A stretch of DNA of 64,000 nucleotides from NCBI RefSeq assembly GCF_000969645.2, contig NZ_CP014222.1, forward strand, positions 1,116,001 through 1,180,000, in the 5' to 3' direction. A model generated the notes under the pieces. The model ran no database searches and was not told the DNA's origin. It saw nothing but the letters and a program-made list of their open reading frames with translations. Within the stretch, counting starts at the first letter, position 1. Every line of letters starts with the position of its first letter. The stretch comes from Janthinobacterium sp. B9-8. GTDB lineage: Bacteria > Pseudomonadota > Gammaproteobacteria > Burkholderiales > Chitinibacteraceae. Below are positions 1-8,902 of this stretch, in pieces. Made by a program: the position numbers and the translations under genes.

Positions 1-1
1 T

Positions 2-241
2 TGTGCGGATCGGCCTGTAGAAGCAGCGCAGCGCTATAGTTTTGACCCGACGATGGGCGTTATCCCTGTGCAGGCGCATTTGCCTCAATACGATGGCAAA
101 GCCTTACTTGCGTTTGCAGAAGGGGATTATGCCAGTGTGGCTGTGCAAGGAAAGCTACTGATGAGACAAGCGTTTGCTGCTATTTTAGGCGATAGCCCTT
201 TACATACCCGTCAGTTACTGATTGATTTGCAAAAGCTATAA
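2..241 (+). CDS. recO: DNA repair protein RecO, C-terminal part (cut by window edge)
   Basis: The reading frame is open from base 2 to a TAA at 239-241, so about 79 codons of the 3' end of a gene are visible and its start lies outside the window. The end contains KLLMRQAFAAILGDSPLHTR followed by QLLIDL, which matches the C-terminal helical part of RecO (the LGxxPLxSRxLL pattern). RecO helps load RecA on SSB-coated DNA in the RecF pathway. An internal ATG at 53 is probably not a start, because clear family-like sequence precedes it. The usual betaproteobacterial partner pdxJ does not follow directly. The family call rests on a short C-terminal match only. Confidence 0.65.
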   Translation, partial: CADRPVEAAQRYSFDPTMGVIPVQAHLPQYDGKALLAFAEGDYASVAVQGKLLMRQAFAAILGDSPLHTRQLLIDLQKL

Positions 242-546
242 ATAGGATGATGGCTTAAAGCGCATTATTTTTACTTGTATTATCGAATTCTGATAATGAA
301 TATTATAAATTGCCTATACTAAAATCAGCCTAATTTGGCGTGTAACTATTTAATAGCGTGTTCGAGAAAAACACAGTGCGTTTGTGTATAAAATAAATGT
401 GAAGCGCAAGCATGTATGCGAATAGATGGTATAAATTATTAAAATAGATGTAATCCTTGTCGGGGTAGGTGAAAGCTCAGTAAACTAAGAGGAAGAAATT
501 GTTTTAGGTTTGCTCTGTATTCGTAAGTTTACCTATAAGGGAGTTC
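242..546. other. Intergenic region with no gene
   Basis: This is an AT-rich stretch of 305 bases between the RecO-like 3' end and the SpoIIAA-like gene. I see no ORF of note and no clear terminator. It should carry the promoter of the downstream two-gene unit. A good ribosome binding site (AAGGGAG) lies at 537-543. Confidence 0.5.
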
Positions 547-549
547 GTG

Positions 550-918
550 ATGATTAGCATTTCACATGAAAATGATTATATCCAGACTGCAGTTTTTGGT
601 GAATTTACCTTGCAGGATTATCGCGAATTTGAACAGGCTGTTCTTTATCAGTCTGAATTTCATGGTCCTGTGGCATTGCTATTTGATTTACACGAAATGC
701 TGAGCTATACGCTTGACATGGCTTTAGAAGAAATTAAGTTTGTCCGTGCACACGGGAAAATATTCCAGCGTGTGGCCGTCGTGAGTTCTGATCAATGGGT
801 GACTTGGTCTGCATGGATTAGTCGTCTATTTACAGATGCAGAAATTGGCATGTTTACGGATGCTGATGATGCTAAAACCTGGCTTGCTCAAGAATCTGCC
901 CCTGATGGGTCGAACTAA
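550..918 (+). CDS. SpoIIAA-like (STAS-fold) protein
   Basis: The protein is about 122 residues. It has a short N-terminal beta strand region (ISHENDYIQTAVFGEFT), an acidic amphipathic helix and a later VAVVSSDQW strand. This layout is typical of the SpoIIAA-like family of small STAS-fold proteins found alone in proteobacteria. No enzymatic residues are expected and the function is unknown. A GTG at 547 is in frame, but the ATG at 550 sits 6 bases after AAGGGAG and is the better start. It ends 18 bases before the next gene on the same strand, so the two are probably co-transcribed. The family call is from overall pattern, not from a diagnostic motif. Confidence 0.55.
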   Translation: MISISHENDYIQTAVFGEFTLQDYREFEQAVLYQSEFHGPVALLFDLHEMLSYTLDMALEEIKFVRAHGKIFQRVAVVSSDQWVTWSAWISRLFTDAEIGMFTDADDAKTWLAQESAPDGSN

Positions 919-936
919 TGCCTGATAGGCGATTTT

Positions 937-2643
937 ATGCGTAATTTTCTGACTGCCATTTTTTCTAAGGATAAATCGCCATTTGTAAATGCGAAAGCGG
1001 CTACAGCATGGTGCAAACGTCTGCAAGAAATTGATATGCAATCCCAGCATTTAAAAATTCATGCTGCCGTAACTGCTTTTGTGAGCGAGGAAAGGCCGAC
1101 TACTTTGGATAGCCTTTCTGCTCTGCTATTGATTGATGATGCAGCTCAGCCATCGTATGAAGCCGTGTGTTATCAATATATTGCTAATCCACGCATGTCT
1201 AAAGATATTGAAAGCCGCTTGTGGAAGCAAATTACTAGTTTTGCTGTGGATATGGCTGGAATTTATCAGCGGTTTGTGCAGTCTGAAACGGAAAGTGGCA
1301 AAAAAGCTGAATTTGCATTGCTTATGCCAAAAGTATTGGCACGCAGCCTGCACTATTTATCAATTCAAGCTAAATGGCATTATTTTCGCTTTGAAAAGGT
1401 GCCGTCTAAATTATGGACATTATCTCATCAGCTCTATCGCCTTTCCGAAATAGAAGGCTGTGACAGTAATCCTTTCCCTCTTTATACCTCTCATGCTCAA
1501 GAGGTGACGTCTTGCGCAGATGAATATATTCAAATGCTGATGCTGGGGTCTTTATCCAATAATAATTTATCTGTACGGCAAATTGATTGGGTCGATCAAT
1601 GGCTGAATCAATGGTCTAAATTAATTCAAATGTCACGCAAGTTTCAGGAAGGCCGCTACCACTTATGTGTGAATTTGCAAGCGCCTGAGGGCGTGCAAAA
1701 AATTCAGGCTGAAAGTGAAGGCGAGCCGTTCCGGTATTGGGGCTTGCATGATTTGATGCATGAATTAGAAGAGACTTTACGTCGTTTAGAAAATGGCGCG
1801 ACGCCGCGCGATTTAGGTATGGGCAAAGAATGCCCAGCACCCTTGGCTGTTGAGCTATTAAAGCATCTTGATATTTTTTGGTTAATGAGTATTCGTAATA
1901 GCGTCGTGCAAAGAAGTGAACGCAAGAAAGTCGCTAAAATTGCCGATATTATCAGCGGCTTAGATTCGATTATTGGCCACGTGCGCCTAGATAATGATAA
2001 AAATGTCAGAAAAGCTTCGGCAGATGGGCGCGGGCAGGTTGATTATGATGAAATCATGGATATGCGCCTCTATGGTTTTGTTTCAACACGAACCAAAGAA
2101 AAAACCACGCCTAATAAAATAGTTGAAAATAAACAAAACGATTGGCATGTTTGGAATATTGAGAATGAAAGCGTGGGTGGCTATGGCGCTGTTGTTCATC
2201 TTTCTGAAAATGAATGGGTCAGGCCCGGGCTTTTAGTGGCAAACCGGCTTGGTCGGCAGGAAAACTGGCATTTAGGCGTGATCCGGCGTTTAAATCGCCT
2301 TGGCGATGACGAAGTTTATGTCGGGATTCAGTCGCTGGCGCTCTCTCCCATTGCTGTTAGTTTATATATGGAAAAAGAAGAGCGTAAAGAGCAAATTTCT
2401 CTCGCGGAAGATTCTACTTTAGGTGTGGCGGATTTACCCAATATCCGCACGGCGCTCTATTTGCCGCATCAAATTGATGGCAAAAATGTAAATACCCTGA
2501 TTTTGCATTCTGCTGATTACGGCACGGATAAAATATACCGGGTGCAGGCGCGTGAGCGTGTATTTATGGTGCGATTAGGGTCGGTGATAGAAAAGGGCGT
2601 AGATTGGATTTGGGTCACTGTATTTGTAATTAGCCAGGAATAG
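937..2643 (+). CDS. Large protein with C-terminal PilZ-like domain
   Basis: This 568-residue protein has no signal peptide or membrane segment. The first 370 residues are helical and not recognised. The C-terminal part (about 375-500) contains WNIENESVGGYGAVV, which carries the N-x-S-x-x-G signature (N410, S412, G415) of PilZ domains. It is followed by beta-rich sequence including LGVIRRLNR and VGIQSLAL. PilZ domains bind cyclic di-GMP, but the upstream RxxxR arginines are not clearly present (nearby STRTKEK), so binding is uncertain. Proteins of this layout occur widely in betaproteobacteria without an assigned role. It follows the SpoIIAA-like gene by 18 bases, and a strong hairpin terminator follows 18 bases after the stop. 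Confidence 0.55.
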   Translation: MRNFLTAIFSKDKSPFVNAKAATAWCKRLQEIDMQSQHLKIHAAVTAFVSEERPTTLDSLSALLLIDDAAQPSYEAVCYQYIANPRMSKDIESRLWKQITSFAVDMAGIYQRFVQSETESGKKAEFALLMPKVLARSLHYLSIQAKWHYFRFEKVPSKLWTLSHQLYRLSEIEGCDSNPFPLYTSHAQEVTSCADEYIQMLMLGSLSNNNLSVRQIDWVDQWLNQWSKLIQMSRKFQEGRYHLCVNLQAPEGVQKIQAESEGEPFRYWGLHDLMHELEETLRRLENGATPRDLGMGKECPAPLAVELLKHLDIFWLMSIRNSVVQRSERKKVAKIADIISGLDSIIGHVRLDNDKNVRKASADGRGQVDYDEIMDMRLYGFVSTRTKEKTTPNKIVENKQNDWHVWNIENESVGGYGAVVHLSENEWVRPGLLVANRLGRQENWHLGVIRRLNRLGDDEVYVGIQSLALSPIAVSLYMEKEERKEQISLAEDSTLGVADLPNIRTALYLPHQIDGKNVNTLILHSADYGTDKIYRVQARERVFMVRLGSVIEKGVDWIWVTVFVISQE

Positions 2644-2661
2644 GGCTTATCTCTTTAAAGC

Positions 2662-2698
2662 AAAAACCAGCCAGAGCATTGCTCTGGCTGGTTTTTTT
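2662..2698. terminator. Bidirectional rho-independent terminator
   Basis: A near-perfect 16-bp inverted repeat (2662-2677 and 2681-2696, loop ATT) is flanked by an A-run on the left and a T-run on the right. It lies between two convergent genes. The stop codon of the minus-strand gene (2697-2699) is embedded in the T-run. Confidence 0.9.
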
Positions 2699-4577
2699 AT
2701 TGCCGGTCGGCTCGCAATATTCTCACTTGCTGCTCCAGATATTGGCGGTTTGCCAATTCAGCCGGAACAGGCTCGCCCACAATAAAGCCAATTTTTGCCC
2801 AGATACTACTCGGCATCTTCATCATGGCTGCGCCGTCTTTACGGCTAAAGAAACTACCCCACAAGCCTTGCAAGGCAATGGGAATAACCGGTACAGGCGT
2901 GCGTTTAATAATCTCATCAATGCCGGGTTTAAATGTATTAATTTCACCGGTATGCGTGATTTTTCCTTCAGGAAAAATACAAATGATTTCGCCGTCATTT
3001 AAATATTGAGCCACTTTATCAAAGGCCTGCTCCTTCATATTCGGGTCTTCGCGCATTGGGGCAATCGGGATCGTGCCTGCCGTGCGGAAAATGAAATTGA
3101 GGATTGGGATTTTAAAAATGCGGTGATCCATCACAAAGCGTACAGGGCGTCGCACTGCACCTGCAATAATCATGGCATCCATAAAGCTCACATGATTGCA
3201 AACCAGCACGCAAGGGCCTTCATCGGGGATATTATCTAGGCCTTGATGGCGCACCCGATAGAGTGTGTGGGTCATAATCCACACTAAAAAGCGCATCATA
3301 AATTCTGGAATTAAAGTGTAGATATAAATAGACACGCCAATATTCATCAGCGCCACAATCAGTAACAGACCACGGATAGATACACCGCTGCTTAATAGCG
3401 CAATACTCATCCCCGCCGCTATGACCATAAACAGCGAATTCATAATGTTATTGGCCGCAATTGCGCGTGAGGTAAATTCTTTTTCTGTACGAATTTGCAC
3501 GAGTGCATAAAGTGGCACAATAAATAAACCACCAAACACACCCATCAGGCCAATATCAGCCATGATGCGCCAATGGGATGCCAGGCTAATAAATTCGGTT
3601 AGTGTGTAATGAGTATTTGTTGGTTGGCCAATGGCAAAAAAGAGATCAATGCCAAAGAAAGAGAGGCCTAAAGAGCCAAAGGGGACTAAACCTAGTTCAA
3701 TTTTGCGGCCAGAGAGTTGCTCGCAAAGCACCGAGCCCAGGCCTACGCCAATTGAAAAAAGCGCAACCAGCAGGGTATAGACTGAAGCATCGCCTCCAAG
3801 AATATTCTTAGATAAGCTGGGTAGTTGGGTTAAATACACCGCACCAAAAAACCAGAACCATGAAATCCCTAATAGGCTGTTAAATACGGTTTTATTTTGT
3901 TTTACATGTTTAATAATTTGCCATGTTTCAACAAATACATTCCAGTTTATTTTAAGGTCTTTAACGGGGGCAGGAGCAGCGGGCATGCTGCGGCTGCTCA
4001 GCCAGCCTAAAACAGCCACACCTAGGCAGGCCCAGATAATTAAAGATTCCCCATGCGGTTGATGTTGGATAATCATGGTGCCGGCAATTTGCCCTAAAAG
4101 AATGGCGACAAAAGTGCCCATTTCAATCAGGCCATTGCCGCCCAGTAGTTCTTTGTCTTTTAAATATTGCGGCAAAATGGAGTATTTTAATGGGCCAAAA
4201 AGGGCTGAGTGCACGCCCATCATAAATAAGCAGCTCATTAAAATGGTTGCGTCTTTTAGCCAGAAGCCAATGCCTGCAGCCAGCATAATACCGATTTCCA
4301 TCATTTTCACCCATTGGGCGACGCGGGCTTTATCGTATTTCTCCGCTAATTGCCCCGCAAAAGATGAAAACAGGAAAAAAGGCAGAATAAAAATACCCGC
4401 TGCGGCATTCACGAGTGCGCTGGCGCTGAGCCCCGCAGTAGACAGGCCGTGAAAGGTGATCATTACCAATAAGGCATTTTTAAATAAATTATCATTAAAT
4501 GCCCCGAGCGACTGCGTAATAAACAGGGGCAAGAAACGACGGGATTTAAGGAGGTCGAACTGGTTTGTTTGGTGCAT
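2697..4577 (-). CDS. MFS transporter fused to 1-acylglycerol-3-phosphate acyltransferase (LplT-PlsC type)
   Basis: The first ~400 of 626 residues form a 12-helix major facilitator domain starting LLKSRRFLPLFITQSLGAFN, as in lysophospholipid transporters (LplT). Residues ~430-626 are a PlsC acyltransferase domain. Its NHVSFMD motif (the HX4D catalytic motif, His about 462) and FPEGKITHTG motif are both intact. The family role is to flip lysophospholipid across the inner membrane and re-acylate it. The acyl-ACP synthetase domain found in some three-domain Aas fusions is absent, so the acyl donor must be supplied by another enzyme. The gene stands alone, with 233 bases to anmK downstream-side DNA and a terminator at its own 3' end. 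Confidence 0.85.
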   Translation of the reverse strand: MHQTNQFDLLKSRRFLPLFITQSLGAFNDNLFKNALLVMITFHGLSTAGLSASALVNAAAGIFILPFFLFSSFAGQLAEKYDKARVAQWVKMMEIGIMLAAGIGFWLKDATILMSCLFMMGVHSALFGPLKYSILPQYLKDKELLGGNGLIEMGTFVAILLGQIAGTMIIQHQPHGESLIIWACLGVAVLGWLSSRSMPAAPAPVKDLKINWNVFVETWQIIKHVKQNKTVFNSLLGISWFWFFGAVYLTQLPSLSKNILGGDASVYTLLVALFSIGVGLGSVLCEQLSGRKIELGLVPFGSLGLSFFGIDLFFAIGQPTNTHYTLTEFISLASHWRIMADIGLMGVFGGLFIVPLYALVQIRTEKEFTSRAIAANNIMNSLFMVIAAGMSIALLSSGVSIRGLLLIVALMNIGVSIYIYTLIPEFMMRFLVWIMTHTLYRVRHQGLDNIPDEGPCVLVCNHVSFMDAMIIAGAVRRPVRFVMDHRIFKIPILNFIFRTAGTIPIAPMREDPNMKEQAFDKVAQYLNDGEIICIFPEGKITHTGEINTFKPGIDEIIKRTPVPVIPIALQGLWGSFFSRKDGAAMMKMPSSIWAKIGFIVGEPVPAELANRQYLEQQVRILRADRQ

Positions 4578-4810
4578 AAAATCTTATCCGCAGGGAACTG
4601 CGCCCAAGTCTAACTGAGAAGGGGGTGTTATAGAACGGCTTTTTGCGCGCTTTGTTTGAATATTATGTTTCGTTGGGGTTCTTGGGCTAGTGCCGTGCGG
4701 GTATTTATTTAGAGAGATGGTTGTTTTGCTTGGCGAGGAATGGCAGGGCTTGTTTTTCTATTTCTGTAAGTCTTTTTGGGAGCTTCTTATTGAAGCTGCC
4801 CCCTTGGTTT

Positions 4811-5905
4811 TTATGCGGGCCAAATTGCCCCAAGGATACGTTGCCCCTCTGCTCCCGTTACTTCCGGCAGATTGGCGGGGCTGCGATCAATGCAGCATTT
4901 TGCTAGCCAGGCAAAGGCGTAGGTTTCCATCCAGTCTGGCGCAACACCCAGAGCCTCGGTGGTGGTGATTTTGGTTTGCGGTAACTCTAGTGCGAGCATG
5001 CGCATTAAGCGTTGGTTGTGCGCGCCACCGCCACAAACATAAAGCGTATCGATCTGTTGATCCCGTAGTGTATCGGCAATGCTGCGGGCGCTCAGGGCGC
5101 AGAGTGTGGCTTGCACATCGGCGGGCGTGTCGCTGCGATGGGCCAGCTGGGTACTCAGCCAGTCTTGATGAAACAAATCGCGGCCGGTGCTTTTAGGGGC
5201 TTTAAGAGCGAAGTAGGGGGCTTGTAAACATTGGGCTAATAAATCAGGCAAGACATGCCCGGTTGCGGCCCATGCACCGTCTTTATCGTAACGTAGCCCC
5301 TGATGCTGGCTAATCCATAAATCCATCAGCACATTGCCCGGCCCCGTATCAAAGCCGCAGGTAGGTTGATGAGGAATAAGCAGCGAGATATTGGCAATAC
5401 CCCCGATATTGACCAGAGCGCGTCTTTGCTCAGGGCTAGCAAACAGCGCCTGATGAAACGCAGGCACCAGCGGCGCGCCTTGCCCGCCAGCGGCTACATC
5501 GCGTGATCTGAAATCACCCACCACACTGATACCCGTTTTTTCGGCAAGGCGGGCGTGATTGCCTATTTGCAGGGTATAGCCGCATTCTGGCCGGTGGCGG
5601 ATAGTTTGGCCGTGATTGCCGATGGCTTCAATATCGCTGGCAGCATAGCCTGCCTCTGCCAGCAGGGCATGGATGGCATCGGCGCAGGCATCAGAGTGCG
5701 CGTTGGCGGCCAATTGGGCCAGATGCAGCTCGTTGGGCTGAGGGGACTGCAAGGCGAGCAACTGGCCGCGCAGATCATCGCTTAATGGGGTGCCTTGGGC
5801 CGCAATCAAGCGGGGTGGCGTGCTGGAAAAATCCACCAGGGCGGCGTCAATGCCATCCAAGCTGGTGCCCGTCATTAAACCTAAAAACAGCCGTTGCCCG
5901 TTCAA
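4811..5905 (-). CDS. anmK: Anhydro-N-acetylmuramic acid kinase
   Basis: AnmK phosphorylates 1,6-anhydro-MurNAc in cell-wall recycling to give MurNAc-6-phosphate. The N-terminus LFLGLMTGTSLDGIDAALVD holds the phosphate-binding GxMxGTSxDG motif. Later segments NHGQTIRH, GGIANISLL, FDTGPGNVLMD and VCGGGAHN fit the family. An upstream ATG at 6049 would overlap the preceding peptidase gene by 98 bases and add a tail with no family character. I therefore prefer a TTG at 5905, 47 bases after the peptidase stop, which gives 364 residues (E. coli AnmK is about 369). The start is uncertain. The gene follows an M23 murein peptidase, so the pair forms a peptidoglycan turnover/recycling unit. Confidence 0.88.
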   Translation of the reverse strand: MNGQRLFLGLMTGTSLDGIDAALVDFSSTPPRLIAAQGTPLSDDLRGQLLALQSPQPNELHLAQLAANAHSDACADAIHALLAEAGYAASDIEAIGNHGQTIRHRPECGYTLQIGNHARLAEKTGISVVGDFRSRDVAAGGQGAPLVPAFHQALFASPEQRRALVNIGGIANISLLIPHQPTCGFDTGPGNVLMDLWISQHQGLRYDKDGAWAATGHVLPDLLAQCLQAPYFALKAPKSTGRDLFHQDWLSTQLAHRSDTPADVQATLCALSARSIADTLRDQQIDTLYVCGGGAHNQRLMRMLALELPQTKITTTEALGVAPDWMETYAFAWLAKCCIDRSPANLPEVTGAEGQRILGAIWPA

Positions 5906-5951
5906 TTGATGATCTCTCTGTGGGTGTATCTCAAATCCATACTGAATCTGC

Positions 5952-7277
5952 TTATTGCGCGCGTGCCTGCTCGATTCCTTGCAAGAATGCCAGCTGGTTT
6001 TTAGTCTGCTCGGCAAACGGTTTGAAGTGTGCCAGATAGCGGCTTTCAATCGGCTTGGCTGTTGGCAGATTGAGTGCGATTGGATCGACCTGCTGGCCGT
6101 TTACTTTAAATTCGTAATGTAAATGCGGGCCCGTGACGCGTCCCGTTGCGCCAACAAGGCCAATGACATCGCCTTGCTTTACTCTGGAGCCTTGTTTTAA
6201 GCCTGTAGTAAAGGCTGACATATGTGCGTAGAGCGTACTGTATTTGCCATCATGGCTGATTTCAATATGCTTGCCGTAGCCGCTATTGTCTTCGGTGATT
6301 TTGCTGATTATGCCATCGGCGGTGGACATAATCTTGGTGCCGGTGGAGGCCGCAAAGTCGATGCCCTTATGTTGCCGCCATGATTTTAGCACGGGATGAA
6401 AGCGCATCTGAAAGCCTGAGCTCACGCGGGAGAATTCAACAGGGTTTTTCAAGAAAGATTGTTTTAAGCTGTCGCCATTGGGGGTGTAATAAGCGCCTTC
6501 ATCACTGCCGGGCGGGGTATACCACATGGCTTGTAGTGTTTTATCTTTATCGCTGAACTCGGCGGCAAGCACTTTGCCGGTTTTAATTTCCAACCCTTCG
6601 TGAGTAAAGCTTTCGTAAACCACACTAAAGCGATCGCCTTTTTTTAAGCCACGGTGAAAATCGATCTGGCCAGAAAAAATCTCGATCAGTTGTTTTGTTA
6701 CATCGTCAGGAATATCCAGCTGATCGGTGCTGGCGTAAAACGAGCTATTAATCGTGCCTGATTTCACAACTGTATGTTGCTGGGTCGTGGCTTCTTCGAT
6801 AGAAGAAACAAACTCATTGCCTTCACGGATAAGCTTTAGCTCTTGGTTTTTGTTATTTAGATAGTGCAGCTCCAGCAGCATGCCGGAGCGATCTGTTTTT
6901 GCCCTCAGGCTGCGGCCGGGGTGCAGCTCAAACAGCATTTTAGCTTTAGGATCGCTGCGAATAAATTGACTGGCTTGCTTGTCATCGACATTCAGTCGGC
7001 TTAGCACGGCAGAGAGCGTGTCCCCTGCTCGGATGATGTTTTCATGCCAGATTGGGCTGTTATCCGTGGCAAATATTAAGGGTGGCGTGGCGATAGATTC
7101 GGTTTGAGTATTGAGAGTGAGCTCTTCCTTTGGTCCGAATTCGGCTACACCATAGGCGGTGAGGGTGAAAAAAGAGGGCAGCAGCACAATCAGCCAACTG
7201 CGGGAAATAAAATGCGGAGGGATACTAACAGAATGATTGCTCATTCTTTTTATCAATTTTTGAAAAATACGTGGCAT
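5952..7277 (-). CDS. M23 family murein endopeptidase (MepM-like)
   Basis: This 441-residue protein has a single N-terminal hydrophobic anchor (about residues 27-45, WLIVLLPSFFTLTAYGV). A LysM/OapA-like region around IRAGDTLSAVLSRL comes next. The C-terminal LytM (peptidase M23) domain carries the zinc ligands in HKGIDFAA (HxxxD) and HLHYEFKVNG (HxH). Such enzymes cut peptide cross-links in the periplasm to allow wall growth. Position and order next to anmK are the usual Neisseriales arrangement. An alternative ATG lies at 7244; neither start has a strong ribosome binding site. Confidence 0.88.
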   Translation of the reverse strand: MPRIFQKLIKRMSNHSVSIPPHFISRSWLIVLLPSFFTLTAYGVAEFGPKEELTLNTQTESIATPPLIFATDNSPIWHENIIRAGDTLSAVLSRLNVDDKQASQFIRSDPKAKMLFELHPGRSLRAKTDRSGMLLELHYLNNKNQELKLIREGNEFVSSIEEATTQQHTVVKSGTINSSFYASTDQLDIPDDVTKQLIEIFSGQIDFHRGLKKGDRFSVVYESFTHEGLEIKTGKVLAAEFSDKDKTLQAMWYTPPGSDEGAYYTPNGDSLKQSFLKNPVEFSRVSSGFQMRFHPVLKSWRQHKGIDFAASTGTKIMSTADGIISKITEDNSGYGKHIEISHDGKYSTLYAHMSAFTTGLKQGSRVKQGDVIGLVGATGRVTGPHLHYEFKVNGQQVDPIALNLPTAKPIESRYLAHFKPFAEQTKNQLAFLQGIEQARAQ

Positions 7278-7619
7278 AAGGATAACCGAGTGGAGTGAGC
7301 TGGCCGCCTGTGGGGCCTAAGCTTCCGTTTGCAGGGAGAATGTCGGTTTAATCCCGATTTCATGCGTTTATTAAGGCGAATCGCTGTTTTGACGAAAAAG
7401 CAGGCCATGCAGGCCTCATCTGATTTTTACGACGGAACAGTCTGAAGTTCGAGCGAGAGCTAGAGTAACAGATAGTTTTTTTTCGTCAAACTCCCTTATT
7501 TAACATTGGCTTAGCGAAATAGTTACGCTGTAGCGGCGGAACTCCGCGGTATTGCTGAATCCAGGGGCTTAATCGCCTTATGTCGGTGCGGTTAAAATTA
7601 TTTATGAAGAATGATTTTT
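7278..7619. other. Intergenic region with no gene
   Basis: This 342-base stretch lies upstream of the M23 peptidase gene and downstream of the 290-aa gene. It presumably contains the peptidase promoter. I see no ORF, RNA gene or strong hairpin. Confidence 0.5.
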
Positions 7620-8492
7620 TTAGGCTGTGGCCTGAGCTTGTTTCATCTGGCTAAGCAAGCAATGCAGCATTTCGGTGGATAGCCCATGCAACACCAGCCG
7701 ATGACCTGCATGCAGGGTAGAGAGCGGGACCAGCGGGTGTTTATTATTGAGAAGAAGCAGATGTTGCGGTGTATTGAGCAAGGTAGCCACATAAACACCC
7801 ATGGTTTCATCCATTTGCAGCGAGTTAGCCGCACGCCAGAAATCATTATCAGTGAGAAAAAGCTGGTAAACCGGCGTAAATATTTCAATCGCGGTTTGCA
7901 CATCAATCCAGTTTAAGCGCCCTTGCGGCATGGATGTGAGCGCCAGTGGTGGCTCGCTCATCATGCTGAAGTCAACGTTTTCAACTGCGGTAAGCATTTT
8001 GCCTTCGTTACGCAAACCCTGCCCCAGCCGGATGATAAAGTTAAACAGATTTAAATCATGTTTCAGAAACAACTCGTCGGCCAGGTCATCAATGGTCAGC
8101 GGGCGTAGCGATGAAAGCGGCACGCTGATGGGGGCGTTGCGCTCGATAAATTCGATAATCTGTGCGCCTAAATGAAAGTGCCGCAAGATGAGCCAGTTGG
8201 CTTCTGGCGACACAAAGCCCTTTAGCCCCCACACCAGAATACGGTGCAGCATTTTCGAGGCAGACCAGCGTTTGGGAAGAAGGACTTTTAAAATTTGAAT
8301 CAGAATCATGCAAAGCCGAGCAATAGGCCGCACAAATGGCAGCAGATACTGGCGCGAAGGCGAGGCCAGCTCGCTTAGCCAAGCGCGTTTTACATGATCG
8401 GGCAGCGGGGTGCTTTGATCTAGATACATGGCAAGCCAAGGATTGGGATCGCGCGGGTCGTGTGTTTCTTGTAAGAAATCGTCTTTAGGCAT
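7620..8492 (-). CDS. Unrecognised 290-aa protein of the lipid cluster
   Basis: I do not recognise a family with certainty. The protein starts MPKDDFLQETHDPRDPNPWL and has one hydrophobic/amphipathic helical region around residues 50-75 (FVRPIARLCMILIQILKVLL). The rest is soluble-looking and helical, with histidine-containing stretches near 100 (LILRHFHLGAQIIEFIERN). It lies 410 bases downstream of the KAS III-diiron fusion on the same strand. It is a plausible member of the same gene set, although the gap contains repeat-like DNA. It may be an accessory or chaperone-like partner of the lipid enzymes; this is inference from position only. Confidence 0.6.
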   Translation of the reverse strand: MPKDDFLQETHDPRDPNPWLAMYLDQSTPLPDHVKRAWLSELASPSRQYLLPFVRPIARLCMILIQILKVLLPKRWSASKMLHRILVWGLKGFVSPEANWLILRHFHLGAQIIEFIERNAPISVPLSSLRPLTIDDLADELFLKHDLNLFNFIIRLGQGLRNEGKMLTAVENVDFSMMSEPPLALTSMPQGRLNWIDVQTAIEIFTPVYQLFLTDNDFWRAANSLQMDETMGVYVATLLNTPQHLLLLNNKHPLVPLSTLHAGHRLVLHGLSTEMLHCLLSQMKQAQATA

Positions 8493-8902
8493 GGGGTGCT
8501 CAATATGTTGATGAAACTACGATTTTTAGTGCCTTCGGCACGTTGATTTTGGTGCGGGATCCCCGCGAAGTATTTGATTTCTGAACGGCCAGAAAATCCT
8601 AGTACGCAAAGAAGGCCGCCCTAGCCAGCACGAACCCCCTTACTGCGGACAATCGAGCAGCGGCGGCGGAACTCGCTTCGCTCAGACAGGCATCAAAGAA
8701 ATCCCGCCCGCTTGTTCCTCGTTTCGGCGTGCTTCAAGGGGAGATTTAAGCCCCATGCTACTAGCCGTGATTAAAGTCTAGCTGAGCTTCAAAAGTCCTT
8801 AAAACCCAATGGAAAACGCCTTAATTCAAAGTCTGTTTTTCTCCGTGAAACTCTGTGTCCTCCGTGGTTCAAGACTTGGGTTTGGCGGCATAACATCATT
8901 TT
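8493..8902. repeat. Repeat-rich intergenic region
   Basis: These 410 bases hold no gene. The segment 8834-8874 (TTTTTCTCCGTG, then CTCTGTGTCC, then TCCGTGG) resembles one arm of the inverted-repeat element at 20746-20791. AAAACCCAA near 8798 and TTGGGTTT near 8876 pair as weak outer arms. The central part has the C/G-rich look of degenerate intergenic repeats. No T-run terminator is visible. Confidence 0.45.
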
